Below are positions 20,972 through 36,643 of a DNA stretch of 64,000 nt, piece after piece. The notes beneath the pieces are model-generated. The model was not told where the DNA came from and did not search any database. It saw nothing but the letters and a program-made list of their open reading frames with translations. This stretch comes from Trachythela sp. YZ-2020 (taxonomy: Eukaryota; Cnidaria; Anthozoa; Malacalcyonacea; Clavulariidae): positions 4,580,001 to 4,644,000 of the forward strand of contig JADLSH010000363.1 in NCBI GenBank assembly GCA_016169945.1, read 5' to 3'. Within the stretch, counting starts at the first letter, position 1. The number at the start of each line of letters is the position of its first letter. The position numbers and the translations under genes are program-made.

Positions 20972-23900
20972 ACTCCACTAGTATAACAACTCCTGAGATT
21001 AGAATTACATGCAAACTCCACTAGTATAAAAACTGCCGAGATTAGAATTACATGCCAACTCCACTAGTGTAACAACTGCCGAGAAAATAATTATATGCCA
21101 ACTCCACTAGTATAACAACTGCCGAGATTAGAATTACATGACAACTCCACTAGTATAACAACTGCCGAGATTAGAATTACATGCCAACTCCACTAGTATA
21201 ACAACTGCTGAGATTAGAATTACATGCCAACTCCACTAGTATAACAACTGCCGAGATTAGAATTACATGCGAACTCCACTAGTATAACAACTGCCGAGAT
21301 TAGAATTACATGCCAACTCCACTAGTATAACAACTACTGAGATTATAATTACATGCCAACTCCACTAGTATAACAACTGCCGAGATTAGAATTACATGCC
21401 AACTCCACTAGTATAACAACTGCCGAGATTAGATTACATGCCAAATCCACTAGTATAACAACTGCTGAGATTAGAATTACATGCCAACTCCACTAGTATA
21501 ACAACTGCCGAGATTAGAATTACATGCCAACTCCACTAGTATAACAACTGCCGAGATTGGAATTACATGCCAACTCCACTAGTGTAACAACTGCCGAGAA
21601 AAGAATTATATGCCAACTCCACTAGTATAACAACTACTGAGATCATAATTACATGCCAACTCCACTAGTATAACAACTGCCGAGATTAGAATTACATGCC
21701 AACTCCACTAGTATAACAACTGCCGAGATTAGAATTACATGCCAACTCCACTAGTATAACAACTGCCGAGATTAGAATTACATGCCAACTCCACTAGTAT
21801 AACAACTGCTGAGATTAGAATTACATGCCAACTCCACTAGTATAACAACTGCCGAGATTAGAATTACATGCCAACTCCACTAGTATAACAACTGCCGAGA
21901 TTAGAATTACATGCCAACTCCACTAGTATAACAACTGCTGAGATTAGAATTACATGCCAACTCCACTAGTATAACAACTGCCGAGATTAGAATTACATGC
22001 CAACTCCACTAGTAACAACTGCCGAGATTAGAATTACATGCCAACTCCACTAGTATAACAACTGCCGAGATTAGAATTACATGCCAACTCCACTAGTATA
22101 ACAACTGCCGAGATTAGAATTACATGCCAACTCCACTAGTATAACAACTGCCGAGATTAGAATTACATGGTAACTCCACTAGTATAACAACTGGCGAGAT
22201 TAGAATTACATGCCAACTCCACTAGTATAACAACTGCCGAGATTAGAATTACATGCCAACTCCACTAGTATAACAACTGCCGAGATTAGAATTACATACC
22301 AACTCCACTAGTATAACAACTGCTGAGATTAGAATTACATGCCAACTCCACTAGTATAACAACTGCCGAGATTAGAATTACATGCCAACTCCACTAGTAT
22401 AACAACTGCTGAGATTAGAATTACATGCCAACTCCACTAGTATAACAACTGCCGAGATTAGAATTACATGCCAACTCCACTAGTATAACAACTGCCGAGA
22501 TTAGAATTACATGCCAACTCCACTAGTATAACAACTGCTGAGATTAGAATTACATGCCAACTCCACTAGTATAACAACTGCCGAGATTAGAATTACATGC
22601 CAACTCCACTAGTATAACAACTGCCGAGATTAGAATTACATGACAACTCCACTAGTATAACAACTGCCGAGATTAGAATTACATGCCAACTCCACTAGTA
22701 TAACAACTGCTGAGATTAGAATTACATGCAACTCCACTAGTATAACAACTGCCGAGATTAGAATTACATGCCAACTCCACTAGTATAACAACTGCCGAGA
22801 TTAGAATTACATGCCAACTCCACTAGTATAACAACTGCCGAGATTAGAATTACATGCCAACTCCACTAGTATAACAACTGCCGAGATTAGAATTACATGC
22901 CAACTCCACTAGTATAACAACTGCCGAGATTAGAATTACATGCCAACTCCACTAGTATAACAACTGCCGAGATTAGAATTACATGCCAACTCCACTAGTA
23001 TAACAACTGCTGAGATTAGAATTACATGCCAACTCCACTAGTATAACAACTGCTGAGATTAGAATTACATGCTAACTCCACTAGTATAACAACTGCCGAG
23101 ATTAGAATTACATGCCAACTCCACTAGTATAACAACTGCCGAGATTAGAATTACATGCCAACTCCACTAGTATAACAACTGCCGAGATTATAATTACATG
23201 CCAAATCCACTAGTATAACAACTGCTGAGATTAGAATTACATGCCAACTCCACTAGTATAACAACTGCCGAGATTAGAATTACATGCCAACTCCACTAGT
23301 GTAACAACTGCCGAGAAAAGAATTATATGCCAACTCCACTAGTATAACAACTGCCGAGATTAGAATTACATGACAACTCCACTAGTATAACAACTGCCGA
23401 GATTAGAATTACATGCCAACTCCACTAGTATAACAACTGCTGAGATTAGAATTACATGCCAACTCCACCAGTATAACAACTGCCGAGATTAGAATTACAT
23501 GCCAACTCCACTAGTATAACAACTGCCGAGATTAGAATTACATGCCAACTCCACTAGTATAACAACTACTGAGATTATAATTACATGCCAACTCCACTAG
23601 TATAGCAACTGCCGAGATTAGAATTACATGCCAACTCCACTAGTATAACAACTGCCGAGATTAGAATTACATGCCAACTCCACTAGTATAAGATTAGAAT
23701 TACATGCCAACTCCACAAGTATAACAACTGCCGAGATTAGAATTACATGCCAACTCCACTAGTATAACAACTGCCGAGATTAGAATTACATGCCAACTCC
23801 ACTAGTGTAACAACTGCCGAGATTAGAATTACATGCCAACTCCACTAGTATAACAACTGCTGAGATTATAATTACATGCCAACTCCACTAGTATAACAAC

Positions 23901-24566
23901 TGCCGAGATTAGAATTACATGCCAACTCCACTAGTATAACAACTGCCGAGATTAGAATTACATGCCAACTCCACTAGTATAACAACTGCCGAGATTAGAA
24001 TTACATGCCAACTCCACCAGTATAACAACTGCTGAGATTAGAATTACATGCCAACTCCACTAGTATAACAACTGCCGAGATTAGAATTACATGCCAACTC
24101 CACTAGTATAACAACTGCTGAGATTATAATTACATGCCAACTCCACTAGTATAACAACTGCCGAGATTAGAATTACATGCCAACTCCACTAGTATAACAA
24201 CTGCCGAGATTAGAATTACATGCCAACTCCACTAGTATAACAACTGCCGAGATTAGAATTACATGCCAACTCCACTAGTATAACAACTGCCGAGATTAGA
24301 ATTACATGCCAACTCCACTAGTAAAACAACTGCCGAGATTAGAATTACATGCCAACTCCACTAGTATAACAACTGCCGAGATTAGAATTACATGCCAACT
24401 CCACTAGTATAGCAACTGCCGAGATTAGAATTACATGCCAATTCCACTAGTATAACAACTGCCGAGATTAGAATTACATGGTAACTCCAATAGTATAACA
24501 ACTGCTGAGATTAGAATTACATGCCAACTCCACTAGTATAAGAACTGCCGAGATTAGAATTACATG

Positions 24567-24902
24567 CCATGTATTTACTGGTGAAAGCTTTCCACCTCTA
24601 AGCTGTGATTATCAGTACTAGTAATAATAATAGACACAAATATTAACACAGATATTTATCAAGTCAAGGGCTGATTGACCCTGCTATTGTTAATGTTATA
24701 TATAATGACTAAGTTTGTATATTCTGTAGATTTGCCGACATTTCATCCAGGCGTCATAGTTCTGTTTTGGTAAGAAAACTAATTATTGAGTTGTTATTTT
24801 GTATTTCAATTCCATATATCAATTTAAATGAACGGTTTTTGTCTTTATACAGTCAAATGTCGTGGGGCATGACCGGTTCCCTGCTCTATATCATATTTAG
24901 TC
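24567..24902 (+). repeat. Embedded block 6 (full length, small deletion)
   Basis: Full-length form of 336 bp. It lacks a few bases in the GACCGGTTCTGCGCTCC region and has one G fewer in the G run. Confidence 0.9.
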
Positions 24903-25704
24903 TAACAACTGCTGAGATTAGAATTACATGCCAACTCCACCAGTATAACAACTGCCGAGATTAGAATTACATGCCAACTCCACTAGTATAACAACTGCTG
25001 AGATTAGAATTACATGCCAACTCCACTAGTATAACAACTGCTGAGATTAGAATTACATGCCAACTCCACTAGTATAACAACTGCCGAGATTAGAATTACA
25101 TGCCAACTCCACTAGTATAACAACTGCCGAGATTAGAATTACATGCCAACTCCACTAGTATAACAACTGCCGAGATTAGAATTACATGCCAACTCCACTA
25201 GTATAACAACTGCCGAGATTAGAATTACATGCCAACTCCACTAGTATAACAACTGCCGAGATTAGAATTACATGCCAACTCCACTAGTATAACAACTGCT
25301 GAGATTAGAATTACATGCCAACTCCACTAGTATAACAACTGCCGAGATTAGAATTACATGCCAACTCCACTAGTATAACAACTGCCGAGATTAGAATTAC
25401 ATGCCAACTCCACTAGTATAACAACTGCCGAGATTAGAATTACATGCCAACTCCACCAGTATAACAACTGCCGAGATTAGAATTACATGCGAACTCCACT
25501 AGTATAACAACTGCCGAGATTAGAATTACATGCCAACTCCACTAGTATAGCAACTGCCGAGATTAGAATTACATGCCAATTCCACTAGTATAACAACTGC
25601 CGAGATTAGAATTACATGGTAACTCCAATAGTATAACAACTGCTGAGATTAGAATTACATGCCAACTCCACTAGTATAAGAACTGCCGAGATTAGAATTA
25701 CATG

Positions 25705-26048
25705 CCATGTATTTACTGGTGAAAGCTTTCCACCTCTAAGCTGTGATTATCAGTACTAGTAATAATAATAGACACAAATATTAACACAGATATTTATCAA
25801 GTCAAGGGCTGATTGACCCTGCTATTGTTAATGTTATATATAATGACTAAGTTTGTATATTCTGTAGATTTGCCGACATTTCATCCAGGCGTCATAGTTC
25901 TGTTTTGGTAAGAAAACTAATTATTGAGTTGTTATTTTGTATTTCAATTCCATATATCAATTTAAATGAGCGGTTTTTATCTTTATACAGTCAAATGTCG
26001 TGGGGGCATGACCGGTTCTGCGCTCCCTGCTCTATATCATATTTAGTC
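25705..26048 (+). repeat. Embedded block 7 (full length, 344 bp)
   Basis: Reference full-length copy, with segments CCTCTAAGCTGTGATTATC, GGGCTGATTGACCCTG and GACCGGTTCTGCGCTCCC in order. Confidence 0.92.
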
Positions 26049-27839
26049 TAACAACTGCTGAGATTAGAATTACATGCCAACTCCACCAGTATAACAACTG
26101 CCGAGATTAGAATTACATGCCAACTCCACTAGTATAACAACTGCTGAGATTAGAATTACATGCCAACTCCACTAGTATAGCAACTGCCGAGATTAGAATT
26201 ACATGCCAATTCCACTAGTATAACAACTGCCGAGATTATAATTACATGCCAACTCCACTAGTATAACAACTGCCGAGATTAGAATTACATGCCAACTCCA
26301 CTAGTATAACAACTGCCGAGATTAGAATTACATGCCAACTCCACTAGTATAACAACTGCCGAGATTAGAATTACATGCCAACTCCACTAGTATAACAACT
26401 GCCGAGATTAGAATTACATGCCAACTCCACTAGTATAACAACTGCTGAGATTAGAATTACATGCCAACTCCACTAGTATAACAACTGCCGAGATTAGAAT
26501 TACATGCCAACTCCACTAGTATAACAACTGCCGAGATTAGAATTACATGCCAACTCCACCAGTATAACAACTGCCGAGATTAGAATTACATGCCAACTCC
26601 ACTAGTATAACAACTGCCGAGATTAGAATTACATGCCAACTCCACTAGTATAACAACTGCCGAGATTAGAATTACATGCCAACTCCACTAGTATAACAAC
26701 TGCTGAGATTAGAATTACATGCCAACTCCACTAGTATAACAACTGCTGAGATTAGAATTACATGCCAACTCCACTAGTATAACAACTGCCGAGATTAGAA
26801 TTACATGCCAACTCCACTAGTATAACAACTGCCGAGATTAGAATTACATGCCAACTCCACTAGTATAACAACTGCCGAGATTAGAATTACATGCCAAATC
26901 CACTAGTATAACAACTGCTGAGATTAGAATTACATGCCAACTCCACTAGTATAACAACTGCCGAGATTAGAATTACATGCCAACTCCACTAGTATAACAA
27001 CTGCCGAGATTAGAATTACATGCCAACTCCACTAGTATAACAACTGCCGAGATTAGAATTACATGCCAACTCCACTAGTATAACAACTGCCGAGATTAGA
27101 ATTACATGCCAACTCCACTAGTATAACAACTGCCGAGATTAGAATTACATGCCAACTCCACTAGTATAACAACTGCCGAGATTAGAATTACATGCCAACT
27201 CCACTAGTATAACAACTGCTGAGATTAGAATTACATGCCAACTCCACTAGTATAACAACTGCCGAGATTAGAATTACATGCCAACTCCACTAGTGTAACA
27301 ACTGCCGAGATTAGAATTACATGCCAACTCCACTAGTATAACAACTGCCGAGATTAGAATTACATGCCAACTCCACTAGTATAACAACTGCCGAGATTAG
27401 AATTACATGCCAACTCCACTAGTATAACAACTGCTGAGATTAGAATTACATGCCAACTCCACTAGTATAACAACTGCCGAGATTAGAATTACATGCCAAC
27501 TCCACTAGTATAACAACTGCCGAGATTAGAATTACATGCCAACTCCACTAGTATAACAACTGCCGAGATTAGAATTACATGCCAACTCCACTAGTATAAC
27601 AACTGCCGAGATTAGAATTACATGCCAACTCCACTAGTATAACAACTGCCGAGATTAGAATTACATGCCAACTCCACTAGTATAACAACTGCCGAGATTA
27701 GAATTACATGCCAACTCCACTAGTATAACAACTGCCGAGATTAGAATTACATGCCAACTCCAATAGTATAACAACTGCTGAGATTAGAATTACATGCCAA
27801 CTCCACTAGTATAAGAACTGCCGAGATTAGAATTACATG

Positions 27840-28097
27840 CCATGTATTTACTGGTGAAAGCTTTCCACCTCTAAGCTGTGATTATCAGTACTAGTAATAA
27901 TAATAGACACAAATATTAACACAGATATTTATCAAGTCAAGGGCTGATTGACCCTGCTATTGTTAATGTTATATATAATGACTAAGTTTGTATATTCTGT
28001 AGATTTGCCGACATTTCATCCAGGCGTCATAGTTCTGTTTTGGTAAGAAAACTAATTATTGAGTTGTTATTTTGTATTTCAATTCCATATATCAATT
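27840..28097 (+). repeat. Embedded block 8 (258-bp form)
   Basis: Truncated later than the 220-bp forms, after CCATATATCAATT, so it represents an intermediate end point. Confidence 0.9.
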
Positions 28098-30339
28098 AAC
28101 TCCACTAGTATAACAACTACTGAGATTAGAATTACATGCCAACTCCACTAGTGTAACAACTGCGGAGATTAGAATTACATGCCAACTCCACCAGTATAAC
28201 AACTGCCGAGATTAGAATTACATGCGAACTCCACTAGTATAACAACTGCCGAGATTAGAATTACATGCCAACTCCACTAGTATAACAACTGCCGAGATTA
28301 GAATTACATGCCAACTCCACTAGTATAACAACTGCCGAGATTAGAATTACATGCCAACTCCACTAGTAAAACAACTGCCGAGATTAGAATTACATGCCAA
28401 CTCCACTAGTATAACAACTGCCGAGATTAGAATTACATGCCAACTCCACTAGTATAACAACTGCCGAGATTAGAATTACATGCCAACTCCACTAGTATAA
28501 CAACTGCCGAGATTAGAATTACATGCCAACTCCACTAGTATAACAACTGCCGAGATTAGAATAACATGCCAACTCCACTAGTATAACAACTGCCGAGATT
28601 AGAATTACATGCCAACTCCACTAGTATAACAACTGCCGAGATTAGAATTACATGCCAACTCCACTAGTATAACAACTGCCGAGATTAGAATTACATGCCA
28701 ACTCCACTAGTATAACAACTGCCGAGATTAGAATTACATGCCAACTCCACTAGTATAACAACTGCCGAGATTAGAATTACATGCCAACTCCACTAGTATA
28801 ACAACTGCCGAGATTAGAATTACATGCCAACTCCACTAGTATAACAACTGCCGAGATTAGAATTACATGCCAAATCCACTAGTATAACAACTGCTGAGAT
28901 TAGAATTACATGCCAACTCCACTAGTATAACAACTGCTGAGATTAGAATTACATGCCAACTCCACTAGTATAACAACTGCCGAGATTAGAATTACATGCC
29001 AACTCCACTAGTATAACAACTGCCGATATTAGAATTACATGCCAACTCCACTAGTATAACAACTGCCGAGATTAGAATTACATGCCAACTCCACTAGTAT
29101 AACAACTGCCGAGATTAGAATTACATGCCAACTCCACTAGTATAACAACTGCCGAGATTAGAATTACATGCCAACTCCACTAGTATAACAACTGCCGAGA
29201 TTAGAATTACATGCCAACTCCACTAGTATAACAACTGCCGAGATTAGAATTACATGCCAACTCCACTAGTATAACAACTGCCGAGATTAGAATTACATGC
29301 CAACTCCACTAGTATAACAACTGCCGAGATTAGAATTACATGCCAACTCCACTAGTATAACAACTGCCGAGATTAGAATTACATGCCAACTCCACTAGTA
29401 TAACAACTGCCGAGATTAGAATTACATGCCAACTCCACTAGTATAACAACTGCCGAGATTAGAATTACATGCCAACTCCACTAGTATAACAACTGCCGAG
29501 ATTAGAATTACATGCCAACTCCACTAGTATAACAACTGCCGAGATTAGAATTACATGCCAACTCCACTAGTATAACAACTGCCGAGATTAGAATTACATG
29601 CCAACTCCACTAGTATAACAACTGCCGAGATTAGAATTACATGCCAACTCCACTAGTATAACAACTGCCGAGATTAGAATTACATGCCAAATCCACTAGT
29701 ATAACAACTGCTGAGATTAGAATTACATGCCAACTCCACTAGTATAACAACTGCCGAGATTAGAATTACATGCCAACTCCACTAGTATAACAACTGCCGA
29801 GATTAGAATTACATGCCAACTCCACTAGTATAACAACTGCCGAGATTAGAATTACATGCCAAATCCACTAGTATAACAACTGCTGAGATTAGAATTACAT
29901 GCCAACTCCACTAGTATAACAACTGCCGAGATTAGAATTACATGGGACTCCACTAGTATAAAAACTGCCGAGATTAGAATTACATGCCAACGTCACTAGT
30001 ATAACAACTGCCGAGATTAGAATTACATGCCAACTCCAGTATAACAACTGAGATTAGAATTACATTGCCGAGATTAGAATGACATGCCAACTCCACTAGT
30101 ATAACAACTGCCGAGATTAGAATTACATGCCAACTCCACTAGTATAACAACTGCCGAGATTAGAATTACATGCCAACTCCACTAGTATAACAACTGCCGA
30201 GATTAGAATTACATGCCAACTCCACTAGTATAACAACTGCCGAGATTAGAATTACATGCCAAATCCACTAGTATAACAACTGCTGAGATTAGAATTACAT
30301 GCCAACTCCACTAGTATAACAACTGCCGAGATTAGAATT

Positions 30340-30423
30340 ATTTATCAAGTCAAGTTAATGTTATATATAATGACTAAGTTTGTATATTCTGTAGATTACA
30401 TTTCATCCAGGCCATAGTTACTG
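30340..30423 (+). repeat. Embedded block 9 (internally deleted remnant)
   Basis: Only 84 bp survive. The first 120 or so bases, the GGGCTGATTGACCCTG segment and several small pieces are missing. It lies in a disturbed part of the array. Confidence 0.85.
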
Positions 30424-31536
30424 TCCACTAGTATAACATGCAACTACTGAGATTAGAATTACATGCCAACTCCACTAGTATAACAACTGCCGAGATTAGA
30501 ATTACATGCCAACTCCACTAGTATAACAACTGCCGAGATTAGAATTACATGCCAACTCCACTAGTATAACAACTGCCGAGATTAGAATTACATGCCAACT
30601 CCACTAGTATAACAACTGCCGAGATTAGAATTACATGCCAACTCCACTAGTATAACAACTGCCGAGATTAGAATTACATGCCAACTCCACTAGTATAACA
30701 ACTGCCGAGATTAGAATTACATGCCAACTCCACTAGTATAACAACTGCCGAGATTAGAATTACATGCCAACTCCACTAGTATAACAACTGCCGAGATTAG
30801 AATTACATGCCAACACTAGTATAACAACTGCCGAGATTAGAATTACATGCCAACTCCACTAGTATAACAACTGCCGAGATTAGAATTACATGCCAACTCC
30901 ACTAGTATAACAACTGCCGAGATTAGAATTACATGCCAACTCCACTAGTATAACAACTGCCGAGATTAGAATTACATGCCAACTCCACTAGTATAACAAC
31001 TGCCGAGATTAGAATTACATGCCAACTCCACTAGTATAACAACTGCCGAGATTAGAATTACATGGGACTCCACTAGTATAAAAACTGCCGAGATTAGAAT
31101 TACATGCCAAATCCACTAGTATAACAACTGCTGAGATTAGAATTACATGCCAACTCCACTAGTATAACAACTGCCAAGATTAGAATTACATGCCAACTCC
31201 ACTAGTATAACAACTGCCGAGATTAGAATTACATGCCAACTCCACTAGTATAACAACTGCCGAGATTAGAATTACATGCCAACTCCACTAGTATAACAAC
31301 TGCCGAGATTAGAATTACATGCCAACTCCACTAGTATAACAACTGCCGAGATTAGAATTACATGCCAACTCCACTAGTATAACAACTGCCGAGATTAGAA
31401 TTACATGCCAACTCCACTAGTATAACAACTGCCGAGATTAGAATTACATGCCAACTCCAATAGTATAACAACTGCTGAGATTAGAATTACATGCCAACTC
31501 CACTGGTAAAAGAACTGCCGAGATTAGAATTACATG

Positions 31537-31758
31537 CCATGTATTTACTAGTGAAAGCTTTCCACCTCTAAGCTGTGATTATCAGTACTAGTAATAATAA
31601 TAGACACAAATATTAACACAGATATTTATCAAGTCAAGGGCTGATTGACCCTGCTATTGTTAATGTTATATATAATGACTAAGTTTGTATATTCTCTAGA
31701 TTTGCCGACATTTCATCAAGGGATCATAGTTCTGTTCTGGTAAGAAAACTAATCATAT
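31537..31758 (+). repeat. Embedded block 10 (222-bp form)
   Basis: Truncated form with a variant junction (AATCATAT before TCCACTAG). Confidence 0.9.
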
Positions 31759-32656
31759 TCCACTAGTATAACAACTGCTGAGATTAGAATTACATGCAAA
31801 CTCCACTAGTATAAAAACTGCCGAGATTAGAATTACATGCCAACTCCACTAGTGTAACAACTGCCGAGAAAATAATTATATGCCAACTCCACTAGTATAA
31901 CAACTGCCGAGATTAGAATTACATGACAACTCCACTAGTATAACAACTGCCGAGATTAGAATTACATGCCAACTCCACTAGTATAACAACTGCTGAGATT
32001 AGAATTACATGCCAACTCCACTAGTATAACAACTGCCGAGATTAGAATTACATGCCAACTCCACTAGTATAACAACTGCCGAGATTAGAATTACATGCCA
32101 ACTCCACTAGTATAACAACTGCCGAGATTAGAATTACATGCCAACTCCACTAGTATAACAACTGCCGAGATTAGAATTACATGCCAACTCCACTAGTATA
32201 ACAACTGCCGAGATTAGAATTACATGCCAACTCCACTAGTATAACAACTGCTGAGATTAGAATTACATGCAAACTCCACTAGTATAAAAACTGCCGAGAT
32301 TAGAATTACATGCCAACTCCACTAGTGTAACAACTGCCGAGATTAGAATTACATGCCAACTCCACCAGTATAACAACTGCCGAGATTAGAATTACATGCG
32401 AACTCCACTAGTATAACAACTGCCGAGATTAGAATTACATGCCAACTCCACTATTATAACAACTACTGAGATTATAATTACATGCCAACTCCACTAGTAT
32501 AGCAACTGCCGAGATTAGAATTACATGCCAATTCCACTAGTATAACAACTGCCGAGATTAGAATTACATGGTAACTCCAATAGTATAACAACTGCTGAGA
32601 TTAGAATTACATGCCAACTCCACTAGTATAAGAACTGCCGAGATTAGAATTACATG

Positions 32657-33000
32657 CCATGTATTTACTGGTGAAAGCTTTCCACCTCTAAGCTGTGATT
32701 ATCAGTACTAGTAATAATAATAGACACAAATATTAACACAGATATTTATCAAGTCAAGGGCTGATTGACCCTGCTATTGTTAATGTTATATATAATGACT
32801 AAGTTTGTATATTCTGTAGATTTGCCGACATTTCATCCAGGCGTCATAGTTCTGTTTTGGTAAGAAAACTAATTATTGAGTTGTTATTTTGTATTTCAAT
32901 TCCATATATCAATTTAAATGAGCGGTTTTTATCTTTATACAGTCAAATGTCGTGGGGGCATGACCGGTTCTGCGCTCCCTGCTCTATATCATATTTAGTC
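32657..33000 (+). repeat. Embedded block 11 (full length, 344 bp)
   Basis: Full-length copy, close in sequence to block 7. Confidence 0.92.
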
Positions 33001-33845
33001 TAACAACTGCTGAGATTAGAATTACATGCCAACTCCACCAGTATAACAACTGCCGAGATTAGAATTACATGCCAACTCCACTAGTATAACAACTGCTGAG
33101 ATTAGAATTACATGCAAACTCCACTAGTATAGAAACTGCCGAGATTAGAACTACATGCCGATTCCACTAGTATAACAACTACTGAGATTATAATTACATG
33201 CCAACTCCACTAGTATAACAACTGCCGAGATTAGAATTACATGCCAACTCCACTAGTATAACAACTGCCGAGATTAGAATTACATGCCAACTCCACTAGT
33301 ATAACAACTGCCGAGATTAGAATTACATGCCAACTCCACTAGTGTAACAACTGCCGAGAAAATAATTATATGCCAACTCCACTAGTATAACAACTGCCGA
33401 GATTAGAATTACATGACAACTCCACTAGTATAACAACTGCCGAGATTAGAATTACATGCCAACTCCACTAGTATAACAACTGCTGAGATTAGAATTACAT
33501 GCAAACTCCACTAGTATAAAAACTGCCGAGATTAGAATTACATGCCAACTCCACTAGTGTAACAACTGCCGAGATTAGAATTACATGCCAACTCCACCAG
33601 TATAACAACTGCCGAGATTAGAATTACATGCCAACTCCACTAGTATAACAACTGCCGAGATTAGAATTACATGCCAACTCCACTAGTATAACAACTGCCG
33701 AGATTAGAATTACATGCCAACTCCACTAGTATAACAACTGCTGAGATTAGAATTACATGCCAACTCCAATAGTATAACAACTGCTGAGATTAGAATTACA
33801 TGCCAACTCCACTAGTATAAGAACTGCCGAGATTAGAATTACATG

Positions 33846-34067
33846 CCATGTATTTACTGGTGAAAGCTTTCCACCTCTAAGCTGTGATTATCAGTACTAG
33901 TAATAATAATAGACACAAATATTAACACAGATATTTATCAAGTCAAGGGCTGATTGACCCTGCTATTGTTAATGTTATATATAATGACTAAGTTTGTATA
34001 TTCTGTAGATTTGCCGACATTTCATCCAGGCGTCATAGTTCTGTTTTGGTAAGAAAACTAATTATTG
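33846..34067 (+). repeat. Embedded block 12 (222-bp form)
   Basis: Truncated after AATTATTG, a slightly different junction from blocks 2-5 and the same as block 13. Confidence 0.9.
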
Positions 34068-35179
34068 ACTCCACTAGTATAACAACTGCTGAGATTAGAA
34101 TTACATGCCAACTCCACTAGTATAACAACTGCCGAGATTAGAATTACATGCCAACTCCACTAGTATAACAACTGCCGAGATTATAATTACATGCCAACTC
34201 CACTAGTATAACAACTGCCGAGATTAGAATTACATGCCAACTCCACTAGTATAACAACTGCCGAGATTAGAATTACATGCCAACTCACTAGTATAACAAC
34301 TGCTGAGATTAGAATTACATGCCAACTCCACTAGTATAACAACTGCCGAGATTAGAATTACATGCCAACTCCACTAGTATAACAACTGCCGAGATTAGAA
34401 TTACATGCCAACTCCACTAGTATAACAACTGCCGAGATTAGAATTACATGCCAACTCCACTAGTATAACAACTGCCGAGATTAGAATTACATGCCAACTC
34501 CACTAGTATAACAACTGCCGAGATTAGAATTACATGCCAACTCCACTAGTATAACAACTGCTGAGATTAGAATTACATGCCAACTCCACTAGTATAAAAC
34601 TGCCGAGATTAGAATTACATGCCAACTCCACTAGTGTAACAACTGCCGAGATTAGAATTACATGCCAACTCCACTAGTATAACAACTGCCGAGATTAGAA
34701 TTACATGGGACTCCACTAGTATAAAAACTGCCGAGATTAGAATTACATGCCAAATCCACTAGTATAACAACTGCTGAGATTAGAATTACATGCCAACTCC
34801 ACTAGTATAACAACTGCCGAGATTAGAATTACATGCCAACTCCACTAGTATAACAACTGCCGAGATTAGAATTACATGCCAACTCCACTAGTATAACAAC
34901 TGCCGAGATTAGAATTACATGCCAACTCCACTAGTATAACAACTGCCGAGATTAGAATTACATGCCAACTCCACTAGTATAACAACTGCCGAGATTAGAA
35001 TTACATGCCAACTCCACTAGTATAACAACTGCCGAGATTAGAATTACATGCCAACTCCACTAGTATAACAACTACTGAGATTAGAATTACATGCCAACTC
35101 CAATAGTATAACAACTGCTGAGATTAGAATTACATGCCAACTCCACTAGTATAAGAACTGCCGAGATTAGAATTACATG

Positions 35180-35401
35180 CCATGTATTTACTGGTGAAAG
35201 CTTTCCACCTCTAAGCTGTGATTATCAGTACTAGTAATAATAATAGACACAAATATTAACACAGATATTTATCAAGTCAAGGGCTGATTGACCCTGCTAT
35301 TGTTAATGTTATATATAATGACTAAGTTTGTATATTCTGTAGATTTGCCGACATTTCATCCAGGCGTCATAGTTCTGTTTTGGTAAGAAAACTAATTATT
35401 G
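35180..35401 (+). repeat. Embedded block 13 (222-bp form)
   Basis: Same junction as block 12; the two are 1,334 bp apart and share flanking monomer order. Confidence 0.9.
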
Positions 35402-36299
35402 ACTCCACTAGTATAACAACTGCTGAGATTAGAATTACATGCCAACTCCACTAGTATAACAACTGCCGAGATTAGAATTACATGCCAACTCCACTAGTAA
35501 CAACTGCCGAGATTAGAATTACATGCCAACTCCACTAGTATAACAACTGCCGAGATTAGAATTACATGCCAACTCCACTAGTATAACAACTGCCGAGATT
35601 AGAATTACATGCCAACTCCACTAGTATAACAACTGCTGAGATTAGAATTACATGCCAACTCCACTAGTATAACAACTGCCGAGATTAGAATTACATGCCA
35701 ACTCCACTAGTATAACAACTGCCGAGATTAGAATTACATGCCAACTCCACTAGTATAACAACTGCCGAGATTAGAATTACATGCCAACTCCACTAGTATA
35801 ACAACTGCCGAGATTAGAATTACATGCCAACTCCACTAGTATAACAACTGCCGAGATTAGAATTACATGCCAACTCCACTAGTATAACAACTGCTGAGAT
35901 TAGAATTACATGCAAACTCCACTAGTATAAAAACTGCCGAGATTAGAATTACATGCCAACTCCACTAGTGTAACAACTGCCGAGATTAGAATTACATGCC
36001 AACTCCACCAGTATAACAACTGCCGAGATTAGAATTACATGCGAACTCCACTAGTATAACAACTGCCGAGATTAGAATTACATGCCAACTCCACTATTAT
36101 AACAACTACTGAGATTATAATTACATGCCAACTCCACTAGTATAGCAACTGCCGAGATTAGAATTACATGCCAATTCCACTAGTATAAGAACTGCCGAGA
36201 TTAGAATTACATGGTAACTCCAATAGTATAACAACTGCTGAGATTAGAATTACATGCCAACTCCACTAGTATAAGAACTGCCGAGATTAGAATTACATG

Positions 36300-36643
36300 C
36301 CATGTATTTACTGGTGAAAGCTTTCCACCTCTAAGCTGTGATTATCAGTACTAGTAATAATAATAGACACAAATATTAACACAGATATTTATCAAGTCAA
36401 GGGCTGATTGACCCTGCTATTGTTAATGTTATATATAATGACTAAGTTTGTATATTCTGTAGATTTGCCGACATTTCATCCAGGCGTCATAGTTCTGTTT
36501 TGGTAAGAAAACTAATTATTGAGTTGTTATTTTGTATTTCAATTCCATATATCAATTTAAATGAGCGGTTTTTATCTTTATACAGTCAAATGTCGTGGTG
36601 GATTGACCGGTTCTGCGCTCCCTGCTCTATATCATATTTAGTC
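36300..36643 (+). repeat. Embedded block 14 (full length, 344 bp)
   Basis: Full-length copy with a local change, GTGGTGGATTGACC in place of GTGGGGGCATGACC. Confidence 0.9.

Noticed and set aside
24767..24964. 65-codon open frame in embedded block 6
   Set aside because: It starts at a non-ATG codon, runs from the block into satellite monomers, and is not kept open in sister blocks.
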